The position numbers and the translations under genes were made by a program. Below, piece by piece: positions 36,670 to 46,055 of a stretch of 64,000 nt of DNA. Within the stretch, counting starts at the first letter, position 1; each line of letters starts with the position of its first letter. The notes under the pieces were generated by a model. That model was not told the DNA's origin. It saw only the letters and a list, made by a program, of their open reading frames with translations, and did not search any database. The DNA is taken from assembly GCF_018736105.1 (NCBI RefSeq), contig NZ_CP076135.1:1114001-1178000 (forward strand), read 5' to 3'. The stretch is from Bradyrhizobium sediminis. GTDB taxonomy: Bacteria > Pseudomonadota > Alphaproteobacteria > Rhizobiales > Xanthobacteraceae.

Positions 36670-38280
36670 ATGCTCACCGAAGCCTCCAGTTACGACGAAC
36701 TGTACCGCAACTTCCGCTGGGATATCCCGGATCGCTTCAATATCGCCACCGCCTGCTGCGACCGCCATGCCGATGGCACCAATCGGCTGGCGCTGATCTA
36801 TGTCGATGAGGATGGTGCTGCGACGCGCACCTCGTTCGACCAGGTCGCCGAATTCTCTCGCCGCTTCGCCAATGTGTTGAGGGCCGACGGTCTCGTTCGC
36901 GGCGACCGCGTCGCGGTGTTCCTGTCGCAGTCGCTGGAATTGCCGGTCGCGCATCTGGCGGCGTTTCGTTCCGGCATGGTGTCGATCCCGCTGTTCACTT
37001 TGTTCGGCGAGGACGCGCTGGAATTTCGCCTCGCGAATTCCGGCGCCAAAGCCATCGTCACCGACGAGGCCGGCTACGAGAAGCTGGCGAAAATACGCGG
37101 CCGCTTGCCGGATCTGAAGAACATCTACGTTATCGGCGCTTCCGCGCCGGCCGGAACAACATCGTTCTGGCCGGTGCTGCAGGCGGCATCCCCCGATTTT
37201 ACGACCGTCGATACCGCCGCCGACCATCCCGCCGTGATCATCTACACCTCCGGCACCACGGGAAATCCCAAGGGCGCGCTGCATGCCCACCGCGTCGTGC
37301 TCGGCCATCTGCCCAATATCGAGATGTGCCACGACTTCCTGCCCAAGCCCGGCGACCTGATGTGGACGCCGGCCGACTGGGCCTGGATCGGCGGGCTGAT
37401 CAACGCCCTGTTCGCCGCCTGGTATCACGCCGTGCCGATCGTCGGGCATCGGGCGCGAAAATTCGATCCGCAGGCGGCGATGCAGATGATGGCCGATTAC
37501 GGCATCCGCAACGTGTTCCTGCCGCCGACCGCGCTGAAGCTGATGCGGCAGGCCGGCGTCAAACATGAAGGCGTCAGGCTGCGCTCCATCTTCACCGGCG
37601 GCGAGTCGCTCGGCGGCGAACTGCTGGACTGGGTCCGCGCCACCTTCGGCATCGACGCCCACGAAGTATTCGGCCAGACCGAATGCAATCTCGTGATCGG
37701 CAGCAACTCGAAACTGTTTCCGATCCGGCCGGGCTCGATGGGCAAGGCGACGCCCGGCTTCGACGTCCGCATCGTCAACGACAAGGGCGAGGAACTGCCG
37801 AGGGGACAGCGCGGCATCATCGGCGTGCGCCAGCCCGTTCCCTGCACCATGCTCGAATACTGGCGCAACCCGGAAGCGACCGCGAAGAAATATGCCGGCG
37901 GGTTCCTGCTGACCGGCGACCTCGGCATCCAGGATGAGGACGGTTACTTCTGGTATGTCAGCCGCGAGGACGACGTGATCACGACCGCCGGCTACCGCGT
38001 CGGTCCCTCGGAGATCGAGCACACGCTGATGAAGCATCCGGCGGTGGCGATGTCCGCGGTGGTCGGCATTCCCGATCCGATCCGCACCGAATCGATCAAG
38101 GCCTGGGTCGTGCTGCGGCCGGGCTTCGCACCGAGCGAGGCGCTGGCGCGCGAGATCCAGGATTTCGTCAAGGTGCAGCTCGCCGCCCACGAATATCCGC
38201 GCTTCGTGCAATTCACCGACACCCTGCCGATGACCGCGACCGGCAAGGTGTTGCGCCGGGAATTGCGGACGCTGGGGTAG
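36670..38280 (+). CDS. AMP-dependent acyl-CoA synthetase/ligase
   Basis: A 536-aa ANL-family enzyme that activates a carboxylate with ATP and joins it to CoA. Motifs: P-loop YTSGTTGNPKGALHAHR (from about residue 192), A5-type FGQTECN, LLTGDLGIQDEDGYFWYVSR and the C-terminal catalytic Lys in TATGKVLRRELR. The architecture is closest to acetyl/propionyl or medium-chain acyl-CoA synthetases (WTPADWAWIGGL region). It stands alone between two palindromic repeats. Confidence 0.9.
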   Translation: MLTEASSYDELYRNFRWDIPDRFNIATACCDRHADGTNRLALIYVDEDGAATRTSFDQVAEFSRRFANVLRADGLVRGDRVAVFLSQSLELPVAHLAAFRSGMVSIPLFTLFGEDALEFRLANSGAKAIVTDEAGYEKLAKIRGRLPDLKNIYVIGASAPAGTTSFWPVLQAASPDFTTVDTAADHPAVIIYTSGTTGNPKGALHAHRVVLGHLPNIEMCHDFLPKPGDLMWTPADWAWIGGLINALFAAWYHAVPIVGHRARKFDPQAAMQMMADYGIRNVFLPPTALKLMRQAGVKHEGVRLRSIFTGGESLGGELLDWVRATFGIDAHEVFGQTECNLVIGSNSKLFPIRPGSMGKATPGFDVRIVNDKGEELPRGQRGIIGVRQPVPCTMLEYWRNPEATAKKYAGGFLLTGDLGIQDEDGYFWYVSREDDVITTAGYRVGPSEIEHTLMKHPAVAMSAVVGIPDPIRTESIKAWVVLRPGFAPSEALAREIQDFVKVQLAAHEYPRFVQFTDTLPMTATGKVLRRELRTLG

Positions 38281-38292
38281 GCGGCACACGGC

Positions 38293-38384
38293 CGTCATTG
38301 CCGGGCTTGACCCGGCAATCCATCCCGCTTCGCAAGACTCTCGTGAAGATTGATGGATACGCGGGTCAAGCCCGCGTACGACGA
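38293..38384. repeat. Palindromic intergenic repeat
   Basis: Hairpins TTGCCGGGcttgaCCCGGCAA and CGCGGGTcaaGCCCGCG lie within CGTCAT...GACG-type ends. Same class as the element at 33840. Confidence 0.85.
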
Positions 38385-38501
38385 CCGACCAGGCTGGACC
38401 GCTGCCGCGCTCATCGAGAACCACCGCCTGATTTGACCCAGATCAATACGCGGCAAGCTGCCGGCTGCCCCAATGCAAAAAATTAGGGAGGGGGAAAACC
38501 G

Positions 38502-39281
38502 ATGGCGTCGATTTCCGGCAAGGTCGATCCGGTGGTGCGGCAGATTACGGCGGCCGATATTGCCGAGGCGCTGGGGCAGGGGTTGCGCGATTTCCAGGCT
38601 CTGCCGCTGTTTGGGCTGGCCTTCGGCGCGCTCTATGCCGGAGGCGGCATTATCATCCTGCTTTGCCTGACCGCGTTCGGCATGGTCTATCTGGCCTATC
38701 CGCTCGCCGCCGGTTTTGCGCTGCTCGGTCCGTTCGTCGCGATCGGCCTCTACGAAGTCAGCCGCCGGCGCGAAGCCGGTCAAACCGTCTCGATATCGGG
38801 CATCTGGTCCACGGTGAAGTCGCGCAGCGAAATCGGCTGGATGGCGTTCGTCACCTTGTTCATCTTCGTGATCTGGATGTATCAGGTCCGCCTGCTGATC
38901 GCGCTCCTGATCGGGCTCAACGCCTCGTTCTCGAGCCTGAAGGAATTCATCACCGTGGTGCTCACCACCAATGAGGGATTGTGGTTCCTCGCCATCGGCA
39001 ACGCGGTCGGCGCGGCGCTGTCGCTGGTCCTGTTCTCGCTGACGGTGGTGTCGTTCCCGCTTCTGCTCGACCGCGACGTCGATTTCATCACCGCGATGAT
39101 CACCAGCGTGCGCTCGGTGGTGGCGAGTCCGGTGCCGATGATCGGATGGGCCGCCGTCATCGTCGTGCTGCTGGTGGTCTCGGCGCTGCCGTATTTCCTC
39201 GGCCTCGTGGTGACGCTGCCGGTGCTCGGCCACACCACCTGGCACCTTTACCGGCGGATTGTTGCGCCGGTGCCGGGCTAA
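38502..39281 (+). CDS. DUF2189-family membrane protein
   Basis: A 259-aa protein with about six hydrophobic segments. The N-terminal ITAADIAEALGQGLRDFQAL followed by FGLAFGALYAGGGIIILLCL and YPLAAGFALLGPFVAIGLYE matches the DUF2189 pattern, as does LLLDRDVDFITAMITSVRSV. A strong AGGGAGGGGG site precedes the ATG. Function unknown; some relatives lie near cytochrome c oxidase genes, but not here. Confidence 0.85.
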   Translation: MASISGKVDPVVRQITAADIAEALGQGLRDFQALPLFGLAFGALYAGGGIIILLCLTAFGMVYLAYPLAAGFALLGPFVAIGLYEVSRRREAGQTVSISGIWSTVKSRSEIGWMAFVTLFIFVIWMYQVRLLIALLIGLNASFSSLKEFITVVLTTNEGLWFLAIGNAVGAALSLVLFSLTVVSFPLLLDRDVDFITAMITSVRSVVASPVPMIGWAAVIVVLLVVSALPYFLGLVVTLPVLGHTTWHLYRRIVAPVPG

Positions 39282-39305
39282 TTGCTCTCGCGGGGACGAC
39301 ACGTT

Positions 39306-39818
39306 TTACGGCGTCGCAATCCCCATCTTCTTCAGCGCCTCCAGCATCCGTTGCGGCGGCTCCATCTTGACGACCAGCGGTTCGCCGGTCTCCAGGAGGC
39401 TCTTCAGGCTGGACAGGATCGCGGGCCAGCCGGCCCGTCCGCCGGACAGGATGTCGTCGCTGAGTTGCCGCTCATGGGCCTCGGTCATGGTGAGACGGAC
39501 GGCATCGCCGGCGCGTTCGATCTCGTAAGTGACGATTTCCATGCCGAGCTGTTCGGCGAGACCGTCCCAGTTGACGTTGAACGTCGTCGTCAGCTTCCGC
39601 GGCGGATCGCATTCGATCACCTCGCCGCTGATGTGAACCGAGCCGTCCGGCGCGCGCAGGACATACGCGCCGCCGACCTTCAGATCGATCTCGACGGCGA
39701 ATCCGTGAAAGTACTTCCTGGTGAACTCCGCCGATATCAGTGCCTCCCAGACCTTTTCGGGGGTGGATGCGATGTAGATCGTGTAGACGATGGCGGGCTT
39801 GAACTGATCGATGTTCAT
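39306..39818 (-). CDS. SRPBCC (AHSA1-type) protein
   Basis: A 170-aa START-like fold protein: IVYTIYIASTPEKVWEALIS at the N-terminus, KVGGAYVLRAPDGSVHISGE and AGWPAILSSLKSLLETGEPL at the C-terminus. It probably binds a hydrophobic ligand. It is last in a three-gene operon: its ATG overlaps the stop of the preceding SRPBCC gene (ATGA). Confidence 0.9.
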   Translation of the reverse strand: MNIDQFKPAIVYTIYIASTPEKVWEALISAEFTRKYFHGFAVEIDLKVGGAYVLRAPDGSVHISGEVIECDPPRKLTTTFNVNWDGLAEQLGMEIVTYEIERAGDAVRLTMTEAHERQLSDDILSGGRAGWPAILSSLKSLLETGEPLVVKMEPPQRMLEALKKMGIATP

Positions 39819-40294
39819 GACTGCTGAACCTCGGACTGACTCTCCATGCAGGAGAGAGGAATCGCCAGCGCCGTACCTTGCTCCAGCATGCTCTTCAGGC
39901 TCGACAGGATCGCCGGCCAGCCCCTGGAGATGCCGTCGAGCACGACGCTGTCCGGAGCGAAACCTTGATGCGTCAGTGTCAGCTTCACGAGCTTGCCGTG
40001 CGGCTCGAGCACGAAGGTGACGCGCGACGGCTTTTCCTGTTTCGCCCGCTCGTTGAGCAGATGATGGAACGTGTAGGACAGTCGCCGCGGCGGATCCGCC
40101 TCCAGAACCTCACCGTCGTCGGTGGCGATGCCGTTCATCACCAGCTTGAACGGCGATCCGACCTTCCAGTCGGAGACGACGCTGGTGCCCCACCAGTACT
40201 GTTTGGTGAATTCGCTCGATGTCAGCGCCTGCCACAGCTTTTCGGGTGTGGTCTCGATGTAGGTGACGTAGACGAATTCCGGTTTACTCATCAC
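39815..40294 (-). CDS. SRPBCC (AHSA1-type) protein
   Basis: A 159-aa paralogue of the next gene, with the same landmarks (FVYVTYIETTPEKLWQALTS, RLSYTFHHLL, SRGWPAILSSLKSMLEQGTA). Its start overlaps the end of the ArsR-type gene by 11 bp and its stop overlaps the next start, so the three are one translationally coupled operon. Ligand-sensing plus repressor operons of this type are common in soil bacteria; the ligand is unknown. Confidence 0.9.
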   Translation of the reverse strand: MMSKPEFVYVTYIETTPEKLWQALTSSEFTKQYWWGTSVVSDWKVGSPFKLVMNGIATDDGEVLEADPPRRLSYTFHHLLNERAKQEKPSRVTFVLEPHGKLVKLTLTHQGFAPDSVVLDGISRGWPAILSSLKSMLEQGTALAIPLSCMESQSEVQQS

Positions 40295-40598
40295 GCTTCT
40301 CCAGTTGCCGTTTCAATTCGCCGAGTGCGGCGAGCCTGCCGCGCTCGAATTTCCTGATCCACCGCTCGCCGATCTGATGGATCGGCACCGGATTGAGATA
40401 GTGCAGCTTCTCGCGGCCGTGCCTGACGGTGGTGACGAGGTTGGCCTGTTCGAGAATCCCAAGGTGTTTGGTGACGGCCTGCCGCGTCATGGCGAGGCCG
40501 TCGCAGAGTTCGTTCAGCGTCTGCCCGTTCCTGGCGTGAAGCCGGTCCAGCAGCGACCGCCGCGAAGCGTCGGCCAGCGCTTTGAAGACCTCATCCAT
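40284..40598 (-). CDS. ArsR-family winged-helix regulator
   Basis: A 104-aa protein starting MDEVFKALADASRRSLLDRL. The recognition helix region is CDGLAMTRQAVTKHLGILEQ and the wing TVRHGREKLHYLNPVPI. It has no metal-binding ELCVCDL motif, so it is probably not a metal sensor. It leads the operon with two SRPBCC genes and probably represses it. Confidence 0.9.
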   Translation of the reverse strand: MDEVFKALADASRRSLLDRLHARNGQTLNELCDGLAMTRQAVTKHLGILEQANLVTTVRHGREKLHYLNPVPIHQIGERWIRKFERGRLAALGELKRQLEKRDE

Positions 40599-40645
40599 GG
40601 CAGCAATAATAGGCAACCAAATGGTTGCATGTCAAGGAGCGCTTT

Positions 40646-40812
40646 TCTTCCCTTCTCCCCTTGTGGGAGAAGGTGGCGTGGACGAAGTCCGCGCCGGATG
40701 AGGGGTCTCTATCCACGGAGACAGACCCCTCACCCGCCCACGATACTTCGTATCGTGTGCACCCAAGAGCGAGCTTCGCTCGTCTCGGCTCCCACAAGGG
40801 GAGAGGGGAAGA
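40646..40812. repeat. Large palindromic intergenic element (~167 bp)
   Basis: The left end TTCTTCCCTTCTCCCCTTGT is matched by the right end ACAAGGGGAGAGGGGAAGAG in inverted orientation. Inside are paired GATGAGGGGTCTctatcc/gacagACCCCTC-type arms and ACGATACttcGTATCGT. It occupies most of the gap between the ArsR and LysE genes; no gene is seen in it. Confidence 0.85.
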
Positions 40813-40883
40813 GGGCGGCTTCTCCCGTGCAATGTGGTAGTGCATAATCGACCGGCAGTCCGATTGAATCACGAGTCCCGCCC

Positions 40884-41501
40884 ATGTCGCTAAACCTCTA
40901 TCTCGCCTTCGTTGCCGCCTGCATCGCGCTGGCGCTGCTGCCGGGGCCGGTGGTTACGCTGGTGATCGCCAACGGGCTCCGCTACGGCACCCGCGCGGCC
41001 CTGACCAACATTGCCGGCGTCCAGGCCGGGCTGGCGATCGTGATAGGCATCGTGGCGGTAGGGTTGACCTCGCTGATGGCGACGATGGGCTACTGGTTCG
41101 ACTGGGTGCGCTTTGCCGGCGCGGCCTATCTGGTCTGGCTCGGCATCAAGCTGATCTGGTCGCCGGTGGAAGGCGTTGACGCCGATGCGCCGCCGCCCCC
41201 GCCGCGCGGCGGCTTCTTCCTGCAGGGCTTTCTGGTGCTGCTCAGTAACCCCAAGGTGCTGGTGTTCTTCGGCGCATTCATTCCGCAGTTCGTGGACATG
41301 AACAGAGATCATTTCCCGCAGGTGGCGCTGCTCGGCGCCACCTTCATGATCACGGGCGCGATCTCCGATTCGATCTATGCGCTGCTGGCCGGCCGTGCCC
41401 GGTTGTTCTTCTCGGCGCGCCGGACGCGGCTGGTATCGCGGATCTCCGGCGGCTTCATGATCGGCGGCGGCATCTGGCTGGCGCTGACGCGGGCGCGATA
41501 A
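40884..41501 (+). CDS. LysE/RhtB-family amino-acid exporter
   Basis: A 205-aa protein with six TM segments: LYLAFVAACIALALLPGPVV at the start (the family's PGP motif), GTRAALTNIAGVQAGLAIVI, FDWVRFAGAAYLVWLGIKLI, GGFFLQGFLVLLSNPKVLVF and a C-terminal GGFMIGGGIWLALTRAR. It exports amino acids or related compounds by proton motive force; the substrate is unknown. Confidence 0.92.
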   Translation: MSLNLYLAFVAACIALALLPGPVVTLVIANGLRYGTRAALTNIAGVQAGLAIVIGIVAVGLTSLMATMGYWFDWVRFAGAAYLVWLGIKLIWSPVEGVDADAPPPPPRGGFFLQGFLVLLSNPKVLVFFGAFIPQFVDMNRDHFPQVALLGATFMITGAISDSIYALLAGRARLFFSARRTRLVSRISGGFMIGGGIWLALTRAR

Positions 41502-41613
41502 GACCCTCTCGCGCCATTGTATTGAACCTTCCATGCATTGAACCTTCCATCGCCACGACGCGTCTGAGGGACGGGCGGCTCCCGCCGTCCTTTTTCCATT
41601 GGGGGGAAATCTG

Positions 41614-42588
41614 GTGCCCGATCTGCCATGGTTCGTCTATGCGATGCTGCTTGCGCCGCTCGGGTTGATCCTCGTCGCCGCCGCCTACAAGACGCTGCAG
41701 GTGCGCGCCGCCCGCGAATGGCCGTCGACGCCGGGCAGGGTGGTGATCTCGAATTCCGAAGTGCGCGACGTCAAGGTGCTCGATAGCGAGCGGGAGGGCG
41801 GGCGCAAGCTCGAGCAGCGCAACTTCGCCAATGTCGTCTACGAATATGCCGTCGCCGGCAAGAAGCTGCGCAACAACCGCGTCAGCATCGGCGAGGACCG
41901 CGGCGATTTCCAGGTTGCCGAGACGATCGCGAAGTATCCGGCCGGCGCCATCGTGATGGTCTACTACAATCCGCTGCATCCCAACGAAGCGGTGCTGGAG
42001 CGCGACCTGCCGAAGGGGCTGTGGGGTTGCCTCGGCATCGGAACGGCGATCGCGGTTGCGGTGGTGTTCGGCTCGGTCGTCGGCATCAAGCGCATCTCGG
42101 AATTCGTCGGCTCGCGATTGACCAATCCGCAAATGTCGGTGCCGGTGATGGCGCTGATGGGCTTCGGCCTGGTCGCGGCACTGTTCGCGCTGGTGCTGCG
42201 CCGGCAATCGGCGCTGGCGAAAACCTGGCCGGTGGTGCCGGGGACCATCAAACTGTCCGGCCTCGACGAATACCGCGCCGCGCCTGATAAAAGCGGCCGC
42301 CGCGGCCAGGTCATGTATGAGCGGAAGGTGTCCTACAGCTACCGATTCAAGGACATCGCCTATACCGGCGTGCATGCGAGCTTCAGCAGCAATTCCAAGA
42401 CGACGTCGCCTTGGGTGCTGCGGCTGTGGGGGATGAATTTTCAAGACGGCGCCAGCGTCAAGGTCTGGGTCAATCCGGTCAATCCGTCGGAGGCGACGCT
42501 CAATCCGAACGTGCCATTCGGCTGGCTGTTGTGGCTGATCGCATTGGGATTGTGGACGGGCGCCTGTCTGATCGCGACGGCGGGCTAA
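41614..42588 (+). CDS. DUF3592-type membrane protein
   Basis: A 324-aa protein with a GTG start at 41614 behind GGGGGGAAAT. An N-terminal TM span (WFVYAMLLAPLGLILVAAAY) precedes a soluble domain with EWPSTPGRVVISNSEVRDVK, YAVAGKKLRNNRV and VMVYYNPLHPNEAVLE. Two central TM helices follow, then a second copy of the soluble domain (TWPVVPGTIKLSGLDEYRAA, VKVWVNPVNPSEATLN) and a last TM span. The doubled DUF3592-like layout is clear; the function is unknown. Confidence 0.8.
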   Translation: MPDLPWFVYAMLLAPLGLILVAAAYKTLQVRAAREWPSTPGRVVISNSEVRDVKVLDSEREGGRKLEQRNFANVVYEYAVAGKKLRNNRVSIGEDRGDFQVAETIAKYPAGAIVMVYYNPLHPNEAVLERDLPKGLWGCLGIGTAIAVAVVFGSVVGIKRISEFVGSRLTNPQMSVPVMALMGFGLVAALFALVLRRQSALAKTWPVVPGTIKLSGLDEYRAAPDKSGRRGQVMYERKVSYSYRFKDIAYTGVHASFSSNSKTTSPWVLRLWGMNFQDGASVKVWVNPVNPSEATLNPNVPFGWLLWLIALGLWTGACLIATAG

Positions 42589-42640
42589 ACCAGCCGCTGC
42601 GCGTGCAACGCCGTTTCGATCCCGCTGAACGGAGCGCGGC

Positions 42641-43579
42641 TCATCCGCGGGCGGCCCCCTCGCCCGGAGGCGCAGTGCCCGGCGCCAGCACCAGCTCCGC
42701 GTCGTCGATGACGTAGCGGACATATTTGTAGTCGCGAATGAAGCTGATCCGGCCGTCCGTCCACTCCAGCCACATCAGGTAGCTGGGCTTCACCGCCTCA
42801 GGCTCCTCCCAGACCGCGATCACCTCGCGGCCCTCGAGCCAGGCGGGAGCGACGCGCACCGGGGCACTGCGCGAATAGATGCCGAAGAACATGCTGACGT
42901 CGGCGGCGCCGGCACGCAGCGGGTATGTCGACTGGATCAGCCGCACGTCATCGGCCAGCATCGCGCGCAGCCCGTCCCAGTCGCGCCGGTTGAACAGGGC
43001 GACATAGCGGGCCACGGCGGGTGACGGCGGGCGCGGCGCGGGCTCGGCCGGCGCCTGGGCGTTGATGGCCTTGAGCCGGGTCCGCCCGCGGGCGAGGTGG
43101 GCCTTCACCGCGTTGACCGTGAGATCGAGCGTGGTGGCGATCTCCTCCAGCGACTGGTCGAGCACGTCCTTGAGGATCACCACGCTGCGCTGCACGGTCG
43201 GAAGCTCCGCGAACCGCGACACCGCCGTTTCGACCGCCTCCCGCCGCATCAGCACCTCCACAGGATCGGAACTCTCAGGATCGGCGACCTCGCGGGCCGC
43301 CTCGATCGGCTCGGCCGCGCGGATCGCGCGGCTGCGCAGCAGGTCCAGCGCGCGGTTGTGGGCGATCCGGAACAGCCAGGCGCGGAGCGGCGTGTCTTCC
43401 GGCAGTTCATCCAGCGCGACGAAGGCGCGCGCAAAGGTGTCCTGCACCACGTCCTCGCCCTCGATCACCGAGCCCATCAGGCGCGCGCAGTAGCGATGAA
43501 GCTCCGGCCGCAGCTCGCCGGCGAGCGCCAAGAGCTGCGCGTGGCGCGCCGTGGGCGGCGAGGATGGGCCTTCGCTCAA
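42641..43579 (-). CDS. ECF sigma factor with C-terminal NTF2/SnoaL-like domain
   Basis: A 312-aa protein. TTG 43579 is chosen because GGGAG lies 8 nt upstream and TTGA overlaps the SDR stop; the longer frame runs antiframe through the SDR gene. Region 2 is seen in GEDVVQDTFARAFVALDELP and LRAWLFRIAHNRALDLLR, region 4 in VILKDVLDQSLEEIATTLDL and TVNAVKAHLARGRTRL. The C-terminal part (YVALFNRRDWDGLRAMLADD) is a SnoaL-like domain that in some ECF groups regulates the sigma factor itself. No anti-sigma gene adjoins. Confidence 0.88.
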   Translation of the reverse strand: MSEGPSSPPTARHAQLLALAGELRPELHRYCARLMGSVIEGEDVVQDTFARAFVALDELPEDTPLRAWLFRIAHNRALDLLRSRAIRAAEPIEAAREVADPESSDPVEVLMRREAVETAVSRFAELPTVQRSVVILKDVLDQSLEEIATTLDLTVNAVKAHLARGRTRLKAINAQAPAEPAPRPPSPAVARYVALFNRRDWDGLRAMLADDVRLIQSTYPLRAGAADVSMFFGIYSRSAPVRVAPAWLEGREVIAVWEEPEAVKPSYLMWLEWTDGRISFIRDYKYVRYVIDDAELVLAPGTAPPGEGAARG

Positions 43580-44334
43580 GCTGCTGCTCCCTCGAGCATT
43601 GTTATTCCCGTGTCGCCCTTGAGCCCGAAGGCGAAGCCCTCGGCATATTTCGGATCGTCCAGCACCGAAACGACTTTCTCGCCGAACTCCCGGGGCGGCA
43701 TCGGCGTGCCAAAGCGGGCCAGGAACGCCTCGCGCTCGATGTCCATCGCGCGCGCATAGGCGGCGGCGCCCGCGTCGCCGACGCCGGTGCCGCCGACCAT
43801 CTGCTGCGGCACGATCGTCTGGAAGCGGATCCCAAGGCCCTTCTGCTCCGAGACCCCGTTGGCGTATCTGGCCATGAACCAGAGCATGCGCTTGGCGCCG
43901 GCATAGCCGCCCGACAGCGGCGATCCGTTCCCGGCCGCGCCGCTCGATCCGACCAGGACACGGCTTCCGGGCCTGAGCGGCAGGTTGAGCGCCGCCTGCA
44001 GCCAATACAGCCCGGCCTTGACGTCGGTGTCCCAGGTCGCGGTGAAATCCGCCCAGCTCAGCTGGTCCAGCCGGCCCATCCGCGGCTTCGCGCCGGCATT
44101 CAGCGCCAGGATGTCCGGGCGGACCTCGGCAAGGATGCGGTGGGCGGCGGTCTCGTCCGTGACGTCGGCGGAGATGGTGGCGACGCCCAGCCGGGCGCGG
44201 ACCGGCTCGAGCGCATCGATGTTGCGGGCGATGACCGTCACCCTGGCGCCGTGCGCGACCAGGGCCTCGACCAGTCCGAGGCCGAGGCCACGGCTTCCGC
44301 CGGTAACGACGACGTTCTTGTCCTTGAGGCTCAT
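43576..44334 (-). CDS. Short-chain dehydrogenase/reductase
   Basis: A 252-aa protein. The NAD(P) site is VVVTGGSRGLGLGLVEALVA with an NAG motif variant (DILALNAGAKPRMG), Ser in VLVGSSGAAGNGSPLS and the YxxxK site in GGYAGAKRMLWFM. The substrate is unknown. It lies upstream of and overlaps the ECF sigma gene by 4 bp, so both are expressed together. Confidence 0.9.
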   Translation of the reverse strand: MSLKDKNVVVTGGSRGLGLGLVEALVAHGARVTVIARNIDALEPVRARLGVATISADVTDETAAHRILAEVRPDILALNAGAKPRMGRLDQLSWADFTATWDTDVKAGLYWLQAALNLPLRPGSRVLVGSSGAAGNGSPLSGGYAGAKRMLWFMARYANGVSEQKGLGIRFQTIVPQQMVGGTGVGDAGAAAYARAMDIEREAFLARFGTPMPPREFGEKVVSVLDDPKYAEGFAFGLKGDTGITMLEGAAA

Positions 44335-44520
44335 CGGTTCAGCTCAGCGACGACGATTTGATTCCGGCCTTGTGTAAAATATCCGCCATACGCGATTTCT
44401 CCCAGGGTTTCACTCCCTGGCGGGAGTGCGGCCAGCGAGGCTCCGCGGCCTTCTGAATCCAGGACGTTTGGAACCGCGGAAAGGAGTCACCCTCCGCGTT
44501 GATTTCCCCGCGCCGCGGAA

Positions 44521-45330
44521 TCAGGCCGGCAGCAGCCGCTGCTCGCGCATCGTCGCTTCGATCCCGATGAATATCCGCGCCAGCCGGTCCGCCCATTGCC
44601 GTTGCCCGGCGGGCGCTGCGATCAGATCCTGGCGGATTTCGATGCCGCTGTTCATCAGCCCGCGCGCCTCGCCATGCACGGGGATGGTGTAGTCGGTCGC
44701 ATCGCTCACCGCATAGGGCTCGTTGTCGCCGACCACCAGACCCGATTCCGCGCGCAACAGCTTCAACAGCAGCGGCGGCAGCCGTGTGTCGCGATGATAG
44801 AGCGTGCCGATGTGCCAGGGCCGCGCGCTCCCCTTATAGACCGGGGTAAAACTGTGCAGCGCCACCAGCACGGTCGGCGTACCCTTGCGCAGGCGGGCGT
44901 CGATCGCCTGCTCGATGCGGCGGTGATAGGGATCGAAGATCTGCCGGCGCCGCGCCTCGGCGGCGTCGGCGGCAAGGTCCTGATTACCGGGAATCGCCGT
45001 CGCCTCGGAGACGTGCGGGATCGAGCTCGGCGCGCTCGGCGGCCGGTTGCAGTCGATCACCAGCCGCGAATAGCGCTGCGCGATCAGATGCGCGTCGAGC
45101 CGTTTCGACAGCGCCTCGGCGACGCCGGCGATGCCGATATCCCAGGCGATGTGGCGCGTCAATTCGCTTTCCGGCAAGCCGAGATCGCCGAGCGCGCGCG
45201 GGATCAGGCGGCCGTAGTGATCGCATGTGAGCAGGAACGGCGAGCGGCCGCCCGCATTTTCCTCGAGTACCGGCGTAACCTCCTGCGGTCCGAGGAGTAG
45301 GGATGTGCCGCCTGCGCTGTCCAACGTCAT
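44521..45330 (-). CDS. N-formylglutamate amidohydrolase family protein
   Basis: A 269-aa enzyme. ATG 45330 has GAGG closely upstream; an ATG at 45360 lacks a site. Landmarks of the family: FLLTCDHYGRLIPRALGDLG, RHIAWDIGIAGVAEALSKRL, YSRLVIDCNRPP, ALHSFTPVYKGSARPWHIGT and VGDNEPYAVSDATDYTIPVH. Related proteins remove formyl groups in histidine degradation; no hut genes are nearby, so the substrate may differ. Confidence 0.88.
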   Translation of the reverse strand: MTLDSAGGTSLLLGPQEVTPVLEENAGGRSPFLLTCDHYGRLIPRALGDLGLPESELTRHIAWDIGIAGVAEALSKRLDAHLIAQRYSRLVIDCNRPPSAPSSIPHVSEATAIPGNQDLAADAAEARRRQIFDPYHRRIEQAIDARLRKGTPTVLVALHSFTPVYKGSARPWHIGTLYHRDTRLPPLLLKLLRAESGLVVGDNEPYAVSDATDYTIPVHGEARGLMNSGIEIRQDLIAAPAGQRQWADRLARIFIGIEATMREQRLLPA

Positions 45331-45565
45331 ATCCTCAATAGTTGCCTGTCGAAGCAGCATGCCGATTTGGAAAATGAGCAGCAATCGGCATGGATCTGCT
45401 TGCACGAAATCACGATGATCGCTGCGACGATGCCGCTCCCGACGATTCGTCACAAGACCGAATATGCGACGAAGCGATCCACCCCTCGCATGCGGCGCCA
45501 TGGATTGCTTCGCGGAGCCTGTCATCGGGCGGCGCGTTGCGCCGACCCGGTGGCTCGCATATGAC

Positions 45566-45970
45566 ATGGCGATGAACTCCGATCGTCTCTTCGTCTACGG
45601 CACCTTGATGCGCGGCTTCGACCATCCGATGGCGCAGCTGTTGTCGCGCAGCGCCGATTTCGTCGGCGAGGCGCGCTGCCGCGGCCGGCTTTACCTCGTA
45701 AAGCATTATCCCGGGCTGGTGCTGTCGGACGATCCCGCGGACGTCGTATTCGGCGAAGTGTACCGGCTGCGCCAGCCGGACGCGCTATTGCGCGAATTCG
45801 ACATGTACGAGGCCTGCGGCGAGGGGTTTGCCGAGCCGACCGAATATCTCAGGCGGATGCTGCCGGTGACGCTTTCGGACGAGACGGCGGGCGAAGCCTG
45901 GACCTATGTCTACAACTGGCCGGTGACCGGCCTGCCGCGCATCGCCTCGGGCCGGTTTCTGGAGAATTGA
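45566..45970 (+). CDS. Gamma-glutamylcyclotransferase-like (AIG2/GGCT fold) protein
   Basis: A 134-aa protein with the GGCT signature FVYGTLMRGFDHPMAQLLSR, RGRLYLVKHYPGLVLSD, VFGEVYRLRQPDALLREFDM and the expected Glu (YEACGEGF). The start could be 45566 or 45572; neither has a good ribosome site. The longer frame from 45464 overlaps the upstream region of the opposite-strand gene. It may cyclise gamma-glutamyl groups. Confidence 0.85.
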   Translation: MAMNSDRLFVYGTLMRGFDHPMAQLLSRSADFVGEARCRGRLYLVKHYPGLVLSDDPADVVFGEVYRLRQPDALLREFDMYEACGEGFAEPTEYLRRMLPVTLSDETAGEAWTYVYNWPVTGLPRIASGRFLEN

Positions 45971-46055
45971 AGCGTTTTCGAGCGAAAGCCTGCCCTGCAC
46001 TTGATGCGGGGTGGGGTCCCGGTTCGCGTGAAGAAAACGCGTCAAACAGGGACCT

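Noticed and set aside
40646..40812. Possible CRISPR or IS remnant
   Set aside because: It is a single palindromic element without spaced direct repeats or a transposase.
42641..44005. 454-codon version of the ECF sigma frame
   Set aside because: The first 142 codons are the SDR gene read in the wrong frame.
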